Assembly (NCBI RefSeq): GCF_900090145.1
Contig: NZ_FMHI01000001.1
Location: 620,001-684,000 of the forward strand
DNA length: 64,000 bases
Reading direction: 5' to 3'
From: Streptomyces sp. WMMB 322
GTDB lineage: Bacteria; Actinomycetota; Actinomycetes; Streptomycetales; Streptomycetaceae
Both the position numbers and the translations under genes were made by a program. The notes beneath the pieces were generated by a model. It searched no databases. It was not told where the DNA came from and saw nothing but the letters and a program-made list of their open reading frames with translations. The number at the start of each line of letters is the position of its first letter. Within the stretch, counting starts at the first letter, position 1. Shown piece by piece: positions 16,129-24,752 of this stretch.

Positions 16129-16177
16129 TCCTGCTCAGCGCTGGCCGGCCCGCCGCGCGACCTCGGGAGGTGAGGGC

Positions 16178-17059
16178 GTGACCGATGCACTGCCGAGCGG
16201 ATCGAGCGCTCCGACGGTGCTGCGCATCATCCTCGGGAAGCGGCTCAGGGAGCTCCGCGAGCGCCAGGGGATCAAGCTCGACGCCGCGGCCAAGGTGCTG
16301 GGCGTGAACCACCTGACGATCAGGCGCATGGAGAACGCGCAGGTCGGTCTCAAAGTCCCTTACGTAAAGGAGCTGTTGAGGCTCTACGGCGTGGCCGATG
16401 CCGAGATCGACGAGTTCGGCGCCATGGCCGAGCGGGCCAACGCTCCCGGCTGGTGGTATCCCTTCCGCGACGCCCTGCCCGACTGGTTCCGCGGCTACGT
16501 GAGCCTCGAGACGGACGCCGAGGTCATCCGGGTCTACGAACCCCACTACGTGACGGGGCTGTTGCAGACACGGGAGTACGCCCGTGCCGTCATCAGCGCC
16601 GGATTCCCCAACGAGGCCCCGGAGTCGCTGGAGCACCGCGTCGAACTGCGGTTGAGACGCCAGGAGTTGCTGGAGCGGACCGACGCGCCGACGTTGTGGG
16701 TCGTACTGGAGGAGGCGGCTCTGCGCCGCGAGGTCGGCGGTCCGCAGGTCATGAGGGAACAGCTGGACCGGCTGGCCGAGGCGGCCGAGATGCCGAACAT
16801 CACGCTGCGGATCGTGCCGCTCGCTGCGGGCCCGCACCCGGGGACCGGCGGTCACGTGACGTACTTCCGTTTCGGAGAGCGGGAGTTGCAGGACATCGTC
16901 TACACCGAAGTCGGGCTGACCAGCGCGGTCTATCTGGACCAGCGGCCCGACGTGGTCACGCATCTGGAGGCGCTCACCCGCGTCTCGCTGCTGGCCGCGG
17001 ACCATGTGCCGGACCCCCGTACGTATCTGGCCAATCTGCGTAAGGAGTTCGACAAATGA
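16178..17059 (+). CDS. XRE-type regulator with DUF5753 domain
   Basis: A 293-residue protein from GTG 16178 behind GGGAGG. The N-terminal helix-turn-helix (about residues 15-70) is GKRLRELRERQGIKLDAAAK followed by GVNHLTIRRMENAQVGL. The DUF5753 domain follows, with the landmarks EPHYVTGLLQTREYARAVI, LRLRRQELL, LWVVLEEAALRREVGGP and ITLRIVPLAAGPHPG. Such proteins in Streptomyces usually partner a small DUF397 protein and an HATPase (WhiJ/AbaA-like modules) that affect development or antibiotic production. Here the HATPase is divergent, and no DUF397 gene follows directly; a repeat-rich gap and a DUF574 methyltransferase do. Confidence 0.92.
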   Translation: MTDALPSGSSAPTVLRIILGKRLRELRERQGIKLDAAAKVLGVNHLTIRRMENAQVGLKVPYVKELLRLYGVADAEIDEFGAMAERANAPGWWYPFRDALPDWFRGYVSLETDAEVIRVYEPHYVTGLLQTREYARAVISAGFPNEAPESLEHRVELRLRRQELLERTDAPTLWVVLEEAALRREVGGPQVMREQLDRLAEAAEMPNITLRIVPLAAGPHPGTGGHVTYFRFGERELQDIVYTEVGLTSAVYLDQRPDVVTHLEALTRVSLLAADHVPDPRTYLANLRKEFDK

Positions 17060-17101
17060 CCCTTGAGAACAGCTGAACACTCTCGACACGGCCGACCCGA
17101 G

Positions 17102-17158
17102 CCCCCGGGACCGACCCGACCCCCCGGGACCGACCCGACCCCCCGGGACCGACCCGAC
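17102..17158 (+). repeat. 19-bp tandem repeat in the 17060-17397 gap
   Basis: Three perfect copies of CCCCCGGGACCGACCCGAC begin at 17102, 17121 and 17140 and decay into GACCG/ACCCG short repeats up to about 17190. Around 17255-17300 CACCCCGCACAACCCCC occurs twice. No gene, and no clear promoter, is seen elsewhere in this 338-bp gap. Confidence 0.95.
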
Positions 17159-17397
17159 CGACCCCACCGACCGGACCGGACCGACCCGACCCGCCCATAT
17201 GGCCTCGGGGCCCGGCGTCCGGCTCACCGAGCACCAGCGCAGCACCGACCGGCACACCCCGCACAACCCCCCAGCACCCCGCACAACCCCCAGCACAGTC
17301 TCCACAGTTGGAACCGACCACCGCCGGGCGGCCGACGGAGGAAGCACTTCGCCGTGTGACTTCCCCGCCGGCCCGTACGGCAGAAATGGGATGACCG

Positions 17398-18216
17398 ATG
17401 ACCACGTCCGGCAAGCCGGAGATCGACACCAGCCGGCCCCACTCGGCCCGGATGTACGACTACTACCTGGGCGGCAAGGACTGGTATCCCGTCGATGAGC
17501 AGGCGGCGGAGAAGGTCCTCCAGGCCTGCCCGCAGATCCGTCTCACCGCCGAGACCAACCGCTCGTTCATGCACCGGGCGACGCGGACTCTCGCCGCCGA
17601 GTACGGGGTCCGGCAGTTCGTCGACATCGGCACGGGCATTCCGACCCCCCCGAATCTCCACCAGATAGCCCAGGAGGTGGCGCCCGAGTCCTGCGTCGTC
17701 TACGCGGACCACGACGCCACCGTGCTGGAGTACGCGCACGTGCTGATGCGCAGCACCCCCGAGGGCCGCACCGCCTACATCAACGCCGACGTACGCGACG
17801 ACGACATCCTCGGCTCGCCGCAGCTGCGCGAGGTCATCGATCTGGACAAGCCGGTCGCTCTGTCGCTCGTCGCGCTCCTCCACTTCGTACCCGACGACCG
17901 CAAGCCGTACGAGATCGTCCGGGGCCTGCTCGACCAGCTCGCGTCCGGCAGCTTCCTGGTGCTCAGCCACGTCACGGCCGACTTCGACGCCGCGGCCTGG
18001 CAGGGCGTGAAGAAGGTCTACGACGCGGGCGGCACGACCGTGGCGCTGCGCGACAAGCAGGAGTTCGGACGCTTCTTCGACGGACTGGATGTGATCGACC
18101 CCGGAGTGACGGTCGCCCACGAGTGGCGTCCCGGGGATCCCTCCGAAGTCAGCGGCGAGGACCCCGAGTTGCTCCGCAGCGCCGCGCTCTATGCGGGGGT
18201 CGGGAGGAAGCCGTGA
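17398..18216 (+). CDS. SAM-dependent methyltransferase, DUF574/SAV2177-like family
   Basis: A 272-residue second member of the family at 349-1185. The signature is SARMYDYYLGGKDWYPVDEQ, then VRQFVDIGTGIPTPPNLHQI as the SAM loop, VVYADHDATVLEYAHVL, YINADVRDDD, and the C-terminal YAGVGRKP. It starts at ATG 17398, a short distance after the XRE regulator. Its stop overlaps the start of a 110-residue hypothetical gene by two bases. Family members are often found beside XRE/DUF397 genes, but the substrate is unknown. Confidence 0.9.
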   Translation: MTTSGKPEIDTSRPHSARMYDYYLGGKDWYPVDEQAAEKVLQACPQIRLTAETNRSFMHRATRTLAAEYGVRQFVDIGTGIPTPPNLHQIAQEVAPESCVVYADHDATVLEYAHVLMRSTPEGRTAYINADVRDDDILGSPQLREVIDLDKPVALSLVALLHFVPDDRKPYEIVRGLLDQLASGSFLVLSHVTADFDAAAWQGVKKVYDAGGTTVALRDKQEFGRFFDGLDVIDPGVTVAHEWRPGDPSEVSGEDPELLRSAALYAGVGRKP

Positions 18217-18545
18217 GCGCCTCTCCCGGAGAGCCCTCGGGGCGTGGCGGCGCCCCGAGGCCGACCGAGCACCAGCTGGCGATGGCGCGCGTGCGCGCCC
18301 GCACCACGGGGGAGTCCCTCTCGCACGTGCTGTCCGTCTTCATGGGCGCCGGCCGGTACGGAAAGGAGCCCGGCGGGCCGTCGACGGGGCCCGAGGCTCC
18401 GCTCGCCGACGGCGGCGCGTGCCCGTCCGGGACGGGCCGCGAGGAGGACGCCGCCCGACTCGCCCCGGTGATCCCGCTGTTGCGGGCTCGCGGCGCCGGC
18501 GGCTCCACCGGAGACGACGCCTCCGGCGACCGGGCGGACGACTGA
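18213..18545 (+). CDS. Small hypothetical protein coupled to the methyltransferase
   Basis: A 110-residue protein from GTG 18213, inside the end of the methyltransferase gene, with a strong GGGAGGAAG binding site. The first half, PTEHQLAMARVRARTTGESL followed by SHVLSVFMGAG, looks like a short conserved helix. The second half is Ala/Gly/Asp-rich and probably disordered. No known domain is recognised. Translational coupling and the RBS support a real gene. Its role is unknown. Confidence 0.6.
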   Translation: MSASPGEPSGRGGAPRPTEHQLAMARVRARTTGESLSHVLSVFMGAGRYGKEPGGPSTGPEAPLADGGACPSGTGREEDAARLAPVIPLLRARGAGGSTGDDASGDRADD

Positions 18546-18659
18546 CACCGGGACCGGCACCGGCACCGGGACCGGCACCTCGTCGATGCCGGACGACGGA
18601 CCGACCCCGGCCGACCCCGGTCCCGCCCCGGCCCTGGCACCGCCCCGGGCCCGGCAGGG

Positions 18660-21600
18660 TCAGACGGCCGGCGCTGCGGACGGCTCCGCTGAGCCGCTCA
18701 CCGGGATCGTCTGCTCGGCCCAGATGACCTTGCCGTCCTTGGTGTAGCGGGTGCCCCAGCGGTCGGTCAGCTGGGCGACGAGGAAGAGACCGCGTCCGCC
18801 TTCGTCGGTGGTGGCCGCGTAGCGCAGGTGCGGCGAGGTGCTGCTGCGGTCGGAGACCTCGCAGATGAGCGAACGGTCGCGCAGCAGCCGCACCTTGATC
18901 GGCCCGATGCCGTGTTGCATGGCGTTCGTGGTCAGTTCGCTGACGATCAGCTCCGTGGTCTCCACCAGCTCCTCCAGCCCCCACTCCGCGAGCTGCGCGG
19001 GAACGGCCCCGCGCAGACGCACGACCTGCTCGGGATCGGCCTCGATGTCCCATTCGGCGACCTGCCCGCTCTCCACCACCCGCGTGCGGGCGACGAGCAG
19101 CGCGATGTCGTCCCTCTGGGGTTCCGGCAGCATGGCGCCGAGGACCGCGTCGCAGGTCTCCTCGGGTGGCAGGGGCGCGTGCGCCAGGGCCTCGCGGAGC
19201 AGGTCCAGCCCGGTGTCGATGTCCTCGCCGCGGCGCTCGACGAGGCCGTCGGTGTAGAGGACGAGGCGAACACCCTCCGGAAGCTCCAACTCGGCGGTCT
19301 CGAAGGGCAGTCCGCCGATGCCGAGGGGAAGGCCGGCGGGCACCTCGGGGAACTCGACCCTGCCGTCGGGATACGCCAGCGCCGGGGACGGGTGACCGGC
19401 CCTGGCGACGGCGCAGTTCCGGGAGACGGGGTCGTAGATCGCGTACAGGCAGGTGGCGCCACTGATCGTGGCGTCGTCGCCCGCGTCGAGTGCGTCCTGG
19501 TCGATGCGGGTGACCAACTCGTCCAGATGGCTGAGGATTTCGTCGGGCGGCAGGTCGAGGGAGGAGAAGTTGTGCACGGCCGTGCGCAGCCGTCCCATCG
19601 TGGCCGCGGCATGCAGTCCGTGCCCGACGACGTCTCCCATGATCAGCGCGACGCGGATCCCCGGCAGCGGGATGACGTCGAACCAGTCGCCGCCCACGCC
19701 CTCCTGCGCGGGCAGATAACGCGAGGCCACCTCCACGGCGTCCGGCTCGGGCAGGGCGCGCGGCAGCAGGCTCCGTTGCAGCGCCACCGCCATGCTGTGC
19801 TCGCGGGTGTAGCGGCGCGCGTTGTCGAGGGAGACGGCGGCGCGGGCAGCCAGTTCGGAGGCGAGGGTGAGGTCGTCGTCCTCGAAGGGCCCGGGCTTCT
19901 CGGAGCGCCAGAAGTTGACGACGCCCAGCAGCACGCCGCGGGCGGCCAGGGGCGCCGCGATCAGCGAGTGGATGCCGTAGTCGACGACCTGGGCGGCCCG
20001 CTCGGGGTCCACCGCCTGCCATCCCGGGGCGTCGGCCAGGGAAGGCACCAGGACTGCCCGCCCGGTCGCGAAGCTGCGTGCCTGCGGTGACGACGGCACG
20101 AAAGTGATCAGGTCCCCGACGGCGAAGAGGGGAGCGTCGTCGTGGATGCCGCTGAATGCCGTGCGCCGCATCCTCGTGCCGCCGCCGCTCGTGGTGATAC
20201 CGGCGCCGTCCACTCCCGGTTCCTCGCCGTGCAGCACGGGCTCGGCAAGGTCGACGGTGATGTAGTCGGCGAGACGCGGGACGGCGACCTGTGCCAGCTC
20301 CTCGGCGGTGTGCGTCACATCGAGGGTCGTGCCGACGCGGCCGGTCGCGTCGTAGAGCAGCCTCAACCGCCGGCGGACCACCTCGACCCTCTGTGACGCC
20401 TCGCCGATCATTTCGATGATCTCGGCGCGGCCGAGCTGCTGCTCCCGCGTCACCGTGTCGACGGCGAGGCGTGCGGACGCGGCGCCGACGGAGCCGGCGA
20501 GCTGGGTTTCCGCGTGATGGATCAGGTCGGGGGTTGCTTCGGCGGCCGGTGAGCCGGGCAGGTCTCCCGGGTAGGCGTGCAGGACCCGTTCGGCGCGGTT
20601 CTTCCCGAGGAAGCGCTCCAGCAGGGTCCGCAGTTCGCCGACGGTGGTACGGGCGTGCCAGCGCGGCTCCCCGGCGGGCTCCGCGAGGATGTCCACGAAC
20701 TGCACCGCCTGGGCCCGTTCCCCGGCGCTCGGACGGTCGGAGAGCGAGACCAGGACGTAGAGGCCGAGGTTCAGCAGTGCACTCCAGAACATCGCATGGC
20801 TGATCGGCTCCAGCCCTGTCAGGCCGAACAGCTGCTGTGGCCGGAGCCACCCGATGCCGAACGGGCCCTCGCGCAGGAACGAGTCGGGCAGCAGCCCTGC
20901 AGCGGCGAAGTTCGGCAGCAGCAGGGTGTACGCCCACACGGCGAACCCTGCGAGGAGGCCGGTCAGCGCGCCCCGGCGGGTGCCGCCCTTCCAGAACAGG
21001 CCGCCCAGGACGGCGGGCGCGAACTGGGCCACCGCCGCGAACGACACGGTGCCGATCGCCCCCAGCGTCGGCCCTTCGCCGGCCAGCCGGAAGTAGGCGT
21101 ACCCGAGCAGCAGGAGCAGCACGATGGTCGCCCGGCGGATGCCCAGCATCAGCCCCGCGAGGTCGTCCCGCTGCACCAGACGGGACCTCGCGTGCAGCAG
21201 CAGCGGCATCACCAGCGAGTTCGACACCATGGTGCTGAGCGCCACCGCCTCGACGATGATCATGCTGGTGCCCGCGCTCATGCCGCCGATGAAGACCAGC
21301 AGGGCGAGCACCTGGGGGCCCTCGGCCATCGGCAGGGTCAGCATGTAGGTGTCGGCGTCGACGGACTTTCCGAACGTCAGCAGCCCGCCGGCCGCGATCG
21401 GAAGCACGAAGAAGGTGAACGCGAGCAGGTACAGCGGGAAGAGCCACATCGCCCGTTTGAGGTGCCGCTCGTCGACGTTCTCGACGACGATCATCTGCCA
21501 CTGCCTGGGCAGCAGCACGATCGCGAACACGGCCAGCAGGTTCAGCCAGATCCAGGTGCCGTAACTCGTCTGCTCCCCCAGCGAGAAGAGCTGCGAGAAG

Positions 21601-22313
21601 TCGGCGTCCGCCGCACGGGAGAACAGGTCACCGAATCCCCCGAACAACCAGAACACCACGAAGATGCCGACCAGCAGGAACATCATGAGCTTGACGGCCG
21701 ATTCGAACGCGATCGCGGCGACGACGCCCTCGTGGCGCTCGGTGGTGTCCAGGTGGCGGGTGCCGAAGAGGATGGTGAAGGCGGCCAGCAGCAGCGCCAA
21801 GTAGAACGCCGAGTCCTGGAGCGGCGAGATGTGGCCCAGCTCCGCGGTGGAAGTGATCTGAGGATGCCGCCGGAGGATCTCGAAGGCGTTGGAGAGCGCC
21901 TTGAGCTGGAGCGCGATGTAGGGAACGATCCCGATCACGGCGATGATCGTCACCAGGCCGCCCAGCGCGGCGCTCTTGCCGTAGCGGGCGGAGACGAAGT
22001 CGGCCAGCGATGTGATGCGCTGCCGGCGGCTGATCCGGATGATTCTGCGCAGCACCAGCCAGCCCAGCGCGAACAGGATCGTCGGGCCCAGATAGACGGA
22101 CAGGAAGCCGATACCGTCCTCGGCCGCCGTGCCGACGTTGCCGTAGAAGGCCCATGCGGTCTCGTACACCGCGAGGGACAGCGCGTAGACCGTCGCGCTC
22201 TTGATCACGCTCCGGCCGGTGTCCGCCCGCCGGTCCGCCCAGAAGGCCACGGCGAAGAGGAGCCCGACATACACCAGCGAAACGGTGACGATGACCCAGG
22301 TCTGAAGCAGCAC
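18660..22313 (-). CDS. Sodium:solute symporter - GAF - SpoIIE phosphatase - HATPase fusion
   Basis: A 1217-residue membrane signalling protein from GTG 22313 with GAGG upstream. Residues 1 to about 524 form an SSS/SLC5-type transporter with about 13 hydrophobic segments (for example FIGGMSAGTSMIIVEAVALS). About residues 525-650 are a helical linker and 652-838 a GAF-like domain beginning LLYDATGRVGTTLDV. The PP2C/SpoIIE phosphatase (848-1074) keeps its metal-binding motifs GGDWFDVI, MGDVVGHGLHAA, YTDGLVERR and DDIALLVAR. The HATPase (1101-1197) has ELIVSELTTNAMQHG and DEGGRGLFLVAQL. It could couple solute sensing or transport to a sigma-factor partner switch. A 68-residue membrane protein precedes it with a 4-bp gap. 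Confidence 0.92.
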   Translation of the reverse strand: MLLQTWVIVTVSLVYVGLLFAVAFWADRRADTGRSVIKSATVYALSLAVYETAWAFYGNVGTAAEDGIGFLSVYLGPTILFALGWLVLRRIIRISRRQRITSLADFVSARYGKSAALGGLVTIIAVIGIVPYIALQLKALSNAFEILRRHPQITSTAELGHISPLQDSAFYLALLLAAFTILFGTRHLDTTERHEGVVAAIAFESAVKLMMFLLVGIFVVFWLFGGFGDLFSRAADADFSQLFSLGEQTSYGTWIWLNLLAVFAIVLLPRQWQMIVVENVDERHLKRAMWLFPLYLLAFTFFVLPIAAGGLLTFGKSVDADTYMLTLPMAEGPQVLALLVFIGGMSAGTSMIIVEAVALSTMVSNSLVMPLLLHARSRLVQRDDLAGLMLGIRRATIVLLLLLGYAYFRLAGEGPTLGAIGTVSFAAVAQFAPAVLGGLFWKGGTRRGALTGLLAGFAVWAYTLLLPNFAAAGLLPDSFLREGPFGIGWLRPQQLFGLTGLEPISHAMFWSALLNLGLYVLVSLSDRPSAGERAQAVQFVDILAEPAGEPRWHARTTVGELRTLLERFLGKNRAERVLHAYPGDLPGSPAAEATPDLIHHAETQLAGSVGAASARLAVDTVTREQQLGRAEIIEMIGEASQRVEVVRRRLRLLYDATGRVGTTLDVTHTAEELAQVAVPRLADYITVDLAEPVLHGEEPGVDGAGITTSGGGTRMRRTAFSGIHDDAPLFAVGDLITFVPSSPQARSFATGRAVLVPSLADAPGWQAVDPERAAQVVDYGIHSLIAAPLAARGVLLGVVNFWRSEKPGPFEDDDLTLASELAARAAVSLDNARRYTREHSMAVALQRSLLPRALPEPDAVEVASRYLPAQEGVGGDWFDVIPLPGIRVALIMGDVVGHGLHAAATMGRLRTAVHNFSSLDLPPDEILSHLDELVTRIDQDALDAGDDATISGATCLYAIYDPVSRNCAVARAGHPSPALAYPDGRVEFPEVPAGLPLGIGGLPFETAELELPEGVRLVLYTDGLVERRGEDIDTGLDLLREALAHAPLPPEETCDAVLGAMLPEPQRDDIALLVARTRVVESGQVAEWDIEADPEQVVRLRGAVPAQLAEWGLEELVETTELIVSELTTNAMQHGIGPIKVRLLRDRSLICEVSDRSSTSPHLRYAATTDEGGRGLFLVAQLTDRWGTRYTKDGKVIWAEQTIPVSGSAEPSAAPAV

Positions 22314-22317
22314 GGCG

Positions 22318-22524
22318 CTACCTCGATCTGCCGCAGATGACCGCGACCAGAGCGACCACAACCGCCCAGGCGACGTAGATGTAGACCCAGATCACCGGTA
22401 CGCCGAAGATCCGGTCGCCGCGGTCGAACTGCGCAAGCAGCGGCGGGACGAACAGCACGATCCCCAGCGCTGCCACGGCCACGAGGCGCCCGTTGAGCTG
22501 CTCGTCGTCTCGCGGCTCCGCCAC
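22318..22524 (-). CDS. Small two-helix membrane protein, DUF3311-like partner of the symporter fusion
   Basis: A 68-residue protein. I take GTG 22524 because GGAGG lies six bases upstream; a longer in-frame reading to 22692 has a basic, non-family N-terminus. It contains two membrane segments, VAVAALGIVLFVPPLLAQF and VPVIWVYIYVAWAVVVALVA, joined by DRGDRIFG. Such tiny proteins (DUF3311/DUF485 type) are commonly encoded just before SSS permeases, which supports a role in folding or function of the downstream transporter domain. The stop lies 4 bp before the fusion start. Confidence 0.75.
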   Translation of the reverse strand: MAEPRDDEQLNGRLVAVAALGIVLFVPPLLAQFDRGDRIFGVPVIWVYIYVAWAVVVALVAVICGRSR

Positions 22525-22736
22525 GGGCTGCCTCCGCTTCCTCGCTGTCACGCCTGGCGACCGCCCAGGTGCGTCCGGTGCCGTACCGGCTCCCGCCACA
22601 GGCGGCACCCCGACCAGTTCAACACGTGGTAGTCGCACATGCACTCTGCGCGACTTCTTCCTCAGCACCTTCCGTCCGCTCGGGTGTGGCATCCGTGCGG
22701 GCGGGGCGGGCAGCCGGCGGTTCCCGCCGGGCGTCC

Positions 22737-23432
22737 TCAGCCGTGGGTCCGCAGTGCGAGGAGCTCCGGGGCGAGGACGGTGACCGTGCGGCGGTCGAAC
22801 TCGATCAGGCCGTCCCGGCGGAGCCGGGAGAGTGCACGATTGACCGTCACTCTGGTGACGCCCAGCAGGTCGGCCAGGACCTGCTGCGTACCCGGCAGGC
22901 GGACGCTTCCCCCGGCGTCCGACGCGGCCTCGTTCAGCAGCCAGGCCGCCAGCCTGGCCTCCGCGGGCATCGTCGCCGTCGCAGTGAGCTTTTCCTGCTG
23001 ACTCCGGGCCTGGCCGGCAAGAACGCGCAGGACGTGCCCGCGCACGGAAGGCACATCGTCGATCGCGGCCAGGAAACGGTCACGCGGCAGGGTCCGTATC
23101 GAACACGGCGTGAGCGCGGTGAAGGTGGCGGTGTGGCCGTGACCGTCGATCACGGCGACCTTGTCGAGCGCGCAGGGGCCGCTCCACTCGCCGAAGCGGA
23201 CGACGCGGCCCGAGCGCGTGGCGGCGGTGGCAGCCACCCGGCCACGCAGCAGCAGCACTAGATGCGACGCCGGGTCGCCCGCATTGCGCAGCGCGTCTCC
23301 GGCCGGCCAGTCGCGTGCGAGCGAGTCCGTCCAGAGGGTGCGCAACTGGTCGTCCGGCAGCCCGGCCAGCAGCGGAATCCCGCTCAGTGAGCGCCACTGC
23401 GCTTCGGTATCAGCTGATACAGACCCCGGCAT
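22737..23432 (-). CDS. Crp/Fnr family transcriptional regulator
   Basis: A 231-residue protein from ATG 23432. The cyclic-nucleotide-binding-type beta barrel covers about residues 18-135 (PLLAGLPDDQLRTLW, VLLLRGRVAATAA, RFGEWSGPCALDKVAVIDG). The winged helix follows, with LPGTQQVLADLLGVTRVTVN and RALSRLRRDGLI. The phosphate-binding-cassette Arg-Ser pair of true CRP is not evident, and no Cys cluster of FNR is seen, so the ligand is unknown. Divergent from the YCII gene with only 23 bp between start codons. A perfect 14-bp palindrome falls in codons 5-9. Confidence 0.92.
   Translation of the reverse strand: MPGSVSADTEAQWRSLSGIPLLAGLPDDQLRTLWTDSLARDWPAGDALRNAGDPASHLVLLLRGRVAATAATRSGRVVRFGEWSGPCALDKVAVIDGHGHTATFTALTPCSIRTLPRDRFLAAIDDVPSVRGHVLRVLAGQARSQQEKLTATATMPAEARLAAWLLNEAASDAGGSVRLPGTQQVLADLLGVTRVTVNRALSRLRRDGLIEFDRRTVTVLAPELLALRTHG
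23407..23420. promoter_or_regulatory. Perfect 14-bp palindrome at the crp-like gene start
   Basis: GTATCAGCTGATAC lies inside the first codons of the Crp-type gene, 36 bp before the divergent YCII ATG. The YCII gene has a -10-like TACCTT (23443-23448) 7 bases before its ATG, suggesting a leaderless transcript, which would put the palindrome near -42. It may be an autoregulatory operator. It does not match the TGTGA-N6-TCACA CRP consensus. Confidence 0.45.
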
Positions 23433-23455
23433 CCTCAGAACCTACCTTCGGGCGC

Positions 23456-23740
23456 ATGCTGATCGTCGAACTCGCTTTCACAGCCACCCCGGAGCGCCTG
23501 GCGGCACGTCCCGCGCATCGTGTGCTCCTCCAGCGCCTGCATGAGGAGGGCTCTCTCGTCGCCGCCGGCCCGTGGGCGGACGACACGGGTGCGCTGCTCG
23601 TCTTCGACACGGAGCGCGGGGAGCTGGACCGCCTGCTCGAAACCGATCCGTACTACCGCACGCCCGGGGTCGAGGTGCTCGGCGTCCGCGAGTGGGCGCC
23701 GGTGGTCGGCCGGGAACGGATGGTTCACGACGCCGCCTGA
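23456..23740 (+). CDS. YCII-related small protein
   Basis: A 94-residue protein from ATG 23456 of the YciI-like fold: MLIVELAFTATPERLAARPA, the HRVLLQRLHEEGSLVAAGPW helix-turn carrying the conserved His/Gly pair, GALLVFDTERGELDRLL and DPYYRTPGVEVLGVREW. YCII proteins form dimers with an active-site-like His-Asp pair and remain mostly uncharacterised. The gene is divergent from the Crp-type regulator. No ribosome binding site is visible and a -10-like element lies 7 bases upstream, so translation may be leaderless. Confidence 0.88.
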   Translation: MLIVELAFTATPERLAARPAHRVLLQRLHEEGSLVAAGPWADDTGALLVFDTERGELDRLLETDPYYRTPGVEVLGVREWAPVVGRERMVHDAA

Positions 23741-23912
23741 GCGGCGGCCCGTTCGCGTGAACCGGCCGCGCCCGGTGCGCGGGGCCCGGTGCGCGGTGCC
23801 TGGTACGCGGCACCTGCGTACCAGTACGACTCCGTGGACACGCTCGTTCACTGTCTGTGACCATTGTGGAGATGCAGCAGGTCAGGGCGGGCGGTACCGG
23901 AGGGGGCCGGAA

Positions 23913-24752
23913 ATGGCACAGAGCGCGGGCAGGTCTTGGGCGAGCGAGCCGGACACGTCGGACAGCCTCAAGGCCTTCGGTGCGATCGTGAAGGTCTTCC
24001 GCGAACGCGCGGGGCTCACTCAGGAGGCGCTGGCCGCGCTGGTGTCGTACTCGCACCCGATGATCTCCTCGATCGAGCAGGGCCGCCGGCTGCCGCCGCC
24101 CGACTTCGTCGAGAAGGCCGAGGAGGCGCTGGACGCCTTCGGGGTGCTGCGTGCGGCGGCGCAGCACGTGGGGCGGCAGCCGGGGCTCGCGACGTGGTTC
24201 CGGGAGTGGGCGCGGCTGGAGAAGGAGGCCGTCAATCTGTGCACGTACGAGTGCCGCCTGGTGCCGGGGCTGCTCCAGAGCGAGACGTATGCCCGCGCCG
24301 TCTTCGACAACAGGCTGCCGCCGCTGACGGACTCCCAGCTCGAATCCCAGGTCGCCGCGCGGGCGGAGCGGCAGCGGCTGCTGACAGAGCATCCCGGGAC
24401 GCCGTTCAGCTTCATTGTCGAGGAGTCCGTGCTGATGCGGCGGCTGGGCGGCAGGGAGGTCACCCAAGAACAGCTCGAACACCTGCTGGAGAGCGGGCAG
24501 TTGCGGAACGTGGAGATCCAGGTCGTGCCCGCAGACCGGGAGGAGCACGCGTGTCTCGATGGACCCGTCGCACTGCTGGAGACTCCGCAGCACCGCTGGC
24601 TGGGCTACAGCGAGGGCCAGAAGAACGGACGGTTGGTCTCTGACCCGAAAGAGGTCAGCGTGCTCCAGATGCGGTATGCCAAGATGCGCTCGCAGGCTCT
24701 CTCCCACACCGAGTCGACGAGCCTGCTTCAGCGGATGCGAGGAGCGCTATGA
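23913..24752 (+). CDS. XRE-type regulator with DUF5753 domain
   Basis: A 279-residue protein from ATG 23913. The helix-turn-helix is FGAIVKVFRERAGLTQEALA then LVSYSHPMISSIEQGRRLPP. The DUF5753 region has ATWFREWARLEKEAVNLCTY, RLVPGLLQSETYARAVF, RQRLLTEHPG, FSFIVEESVLMRRLGGREV and VEIQVVPADREEHA. Its last codons overlap the DUF397 gene by ATGA, the usual two-gene arrangement of this system in Streptomyces. A role in developmental or secondary-metabolite regulation is known for some relatives; the target here is not known. Confidence 0.93.
   Translation: MAQSAGRSWASEPDTSDSLKAFGAIVKVFRERAGLTQEALAALVSYSHPMISSIEQGRRLPPPDFVEKAEEALDAFGVLRAAAQHVGRQPGLATWFREWARLEKEAVNLCTYECRLVPGLLQSETYARAVFDNRLPPLTDSQLESQVAARAERQRLLTEHPGTPFSFIVEESVLMRRLGGREVTQEQLEHLLESGQLRNVEIQVVPADREEHACLDGPVALLETPQHRWLGYSEGQKNGRLVSDPKEVSVLQMRYAKMRSQALSHTESTSLLQRMRGAL

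Noticed and set aside
18340..21501. Very long minus-strand open frame of over 1000 codons
   Set aside because: It is an Arg/Gly/Ala-rich frame shadow of the symporter-phosphatase fusion, caused by high GC content.
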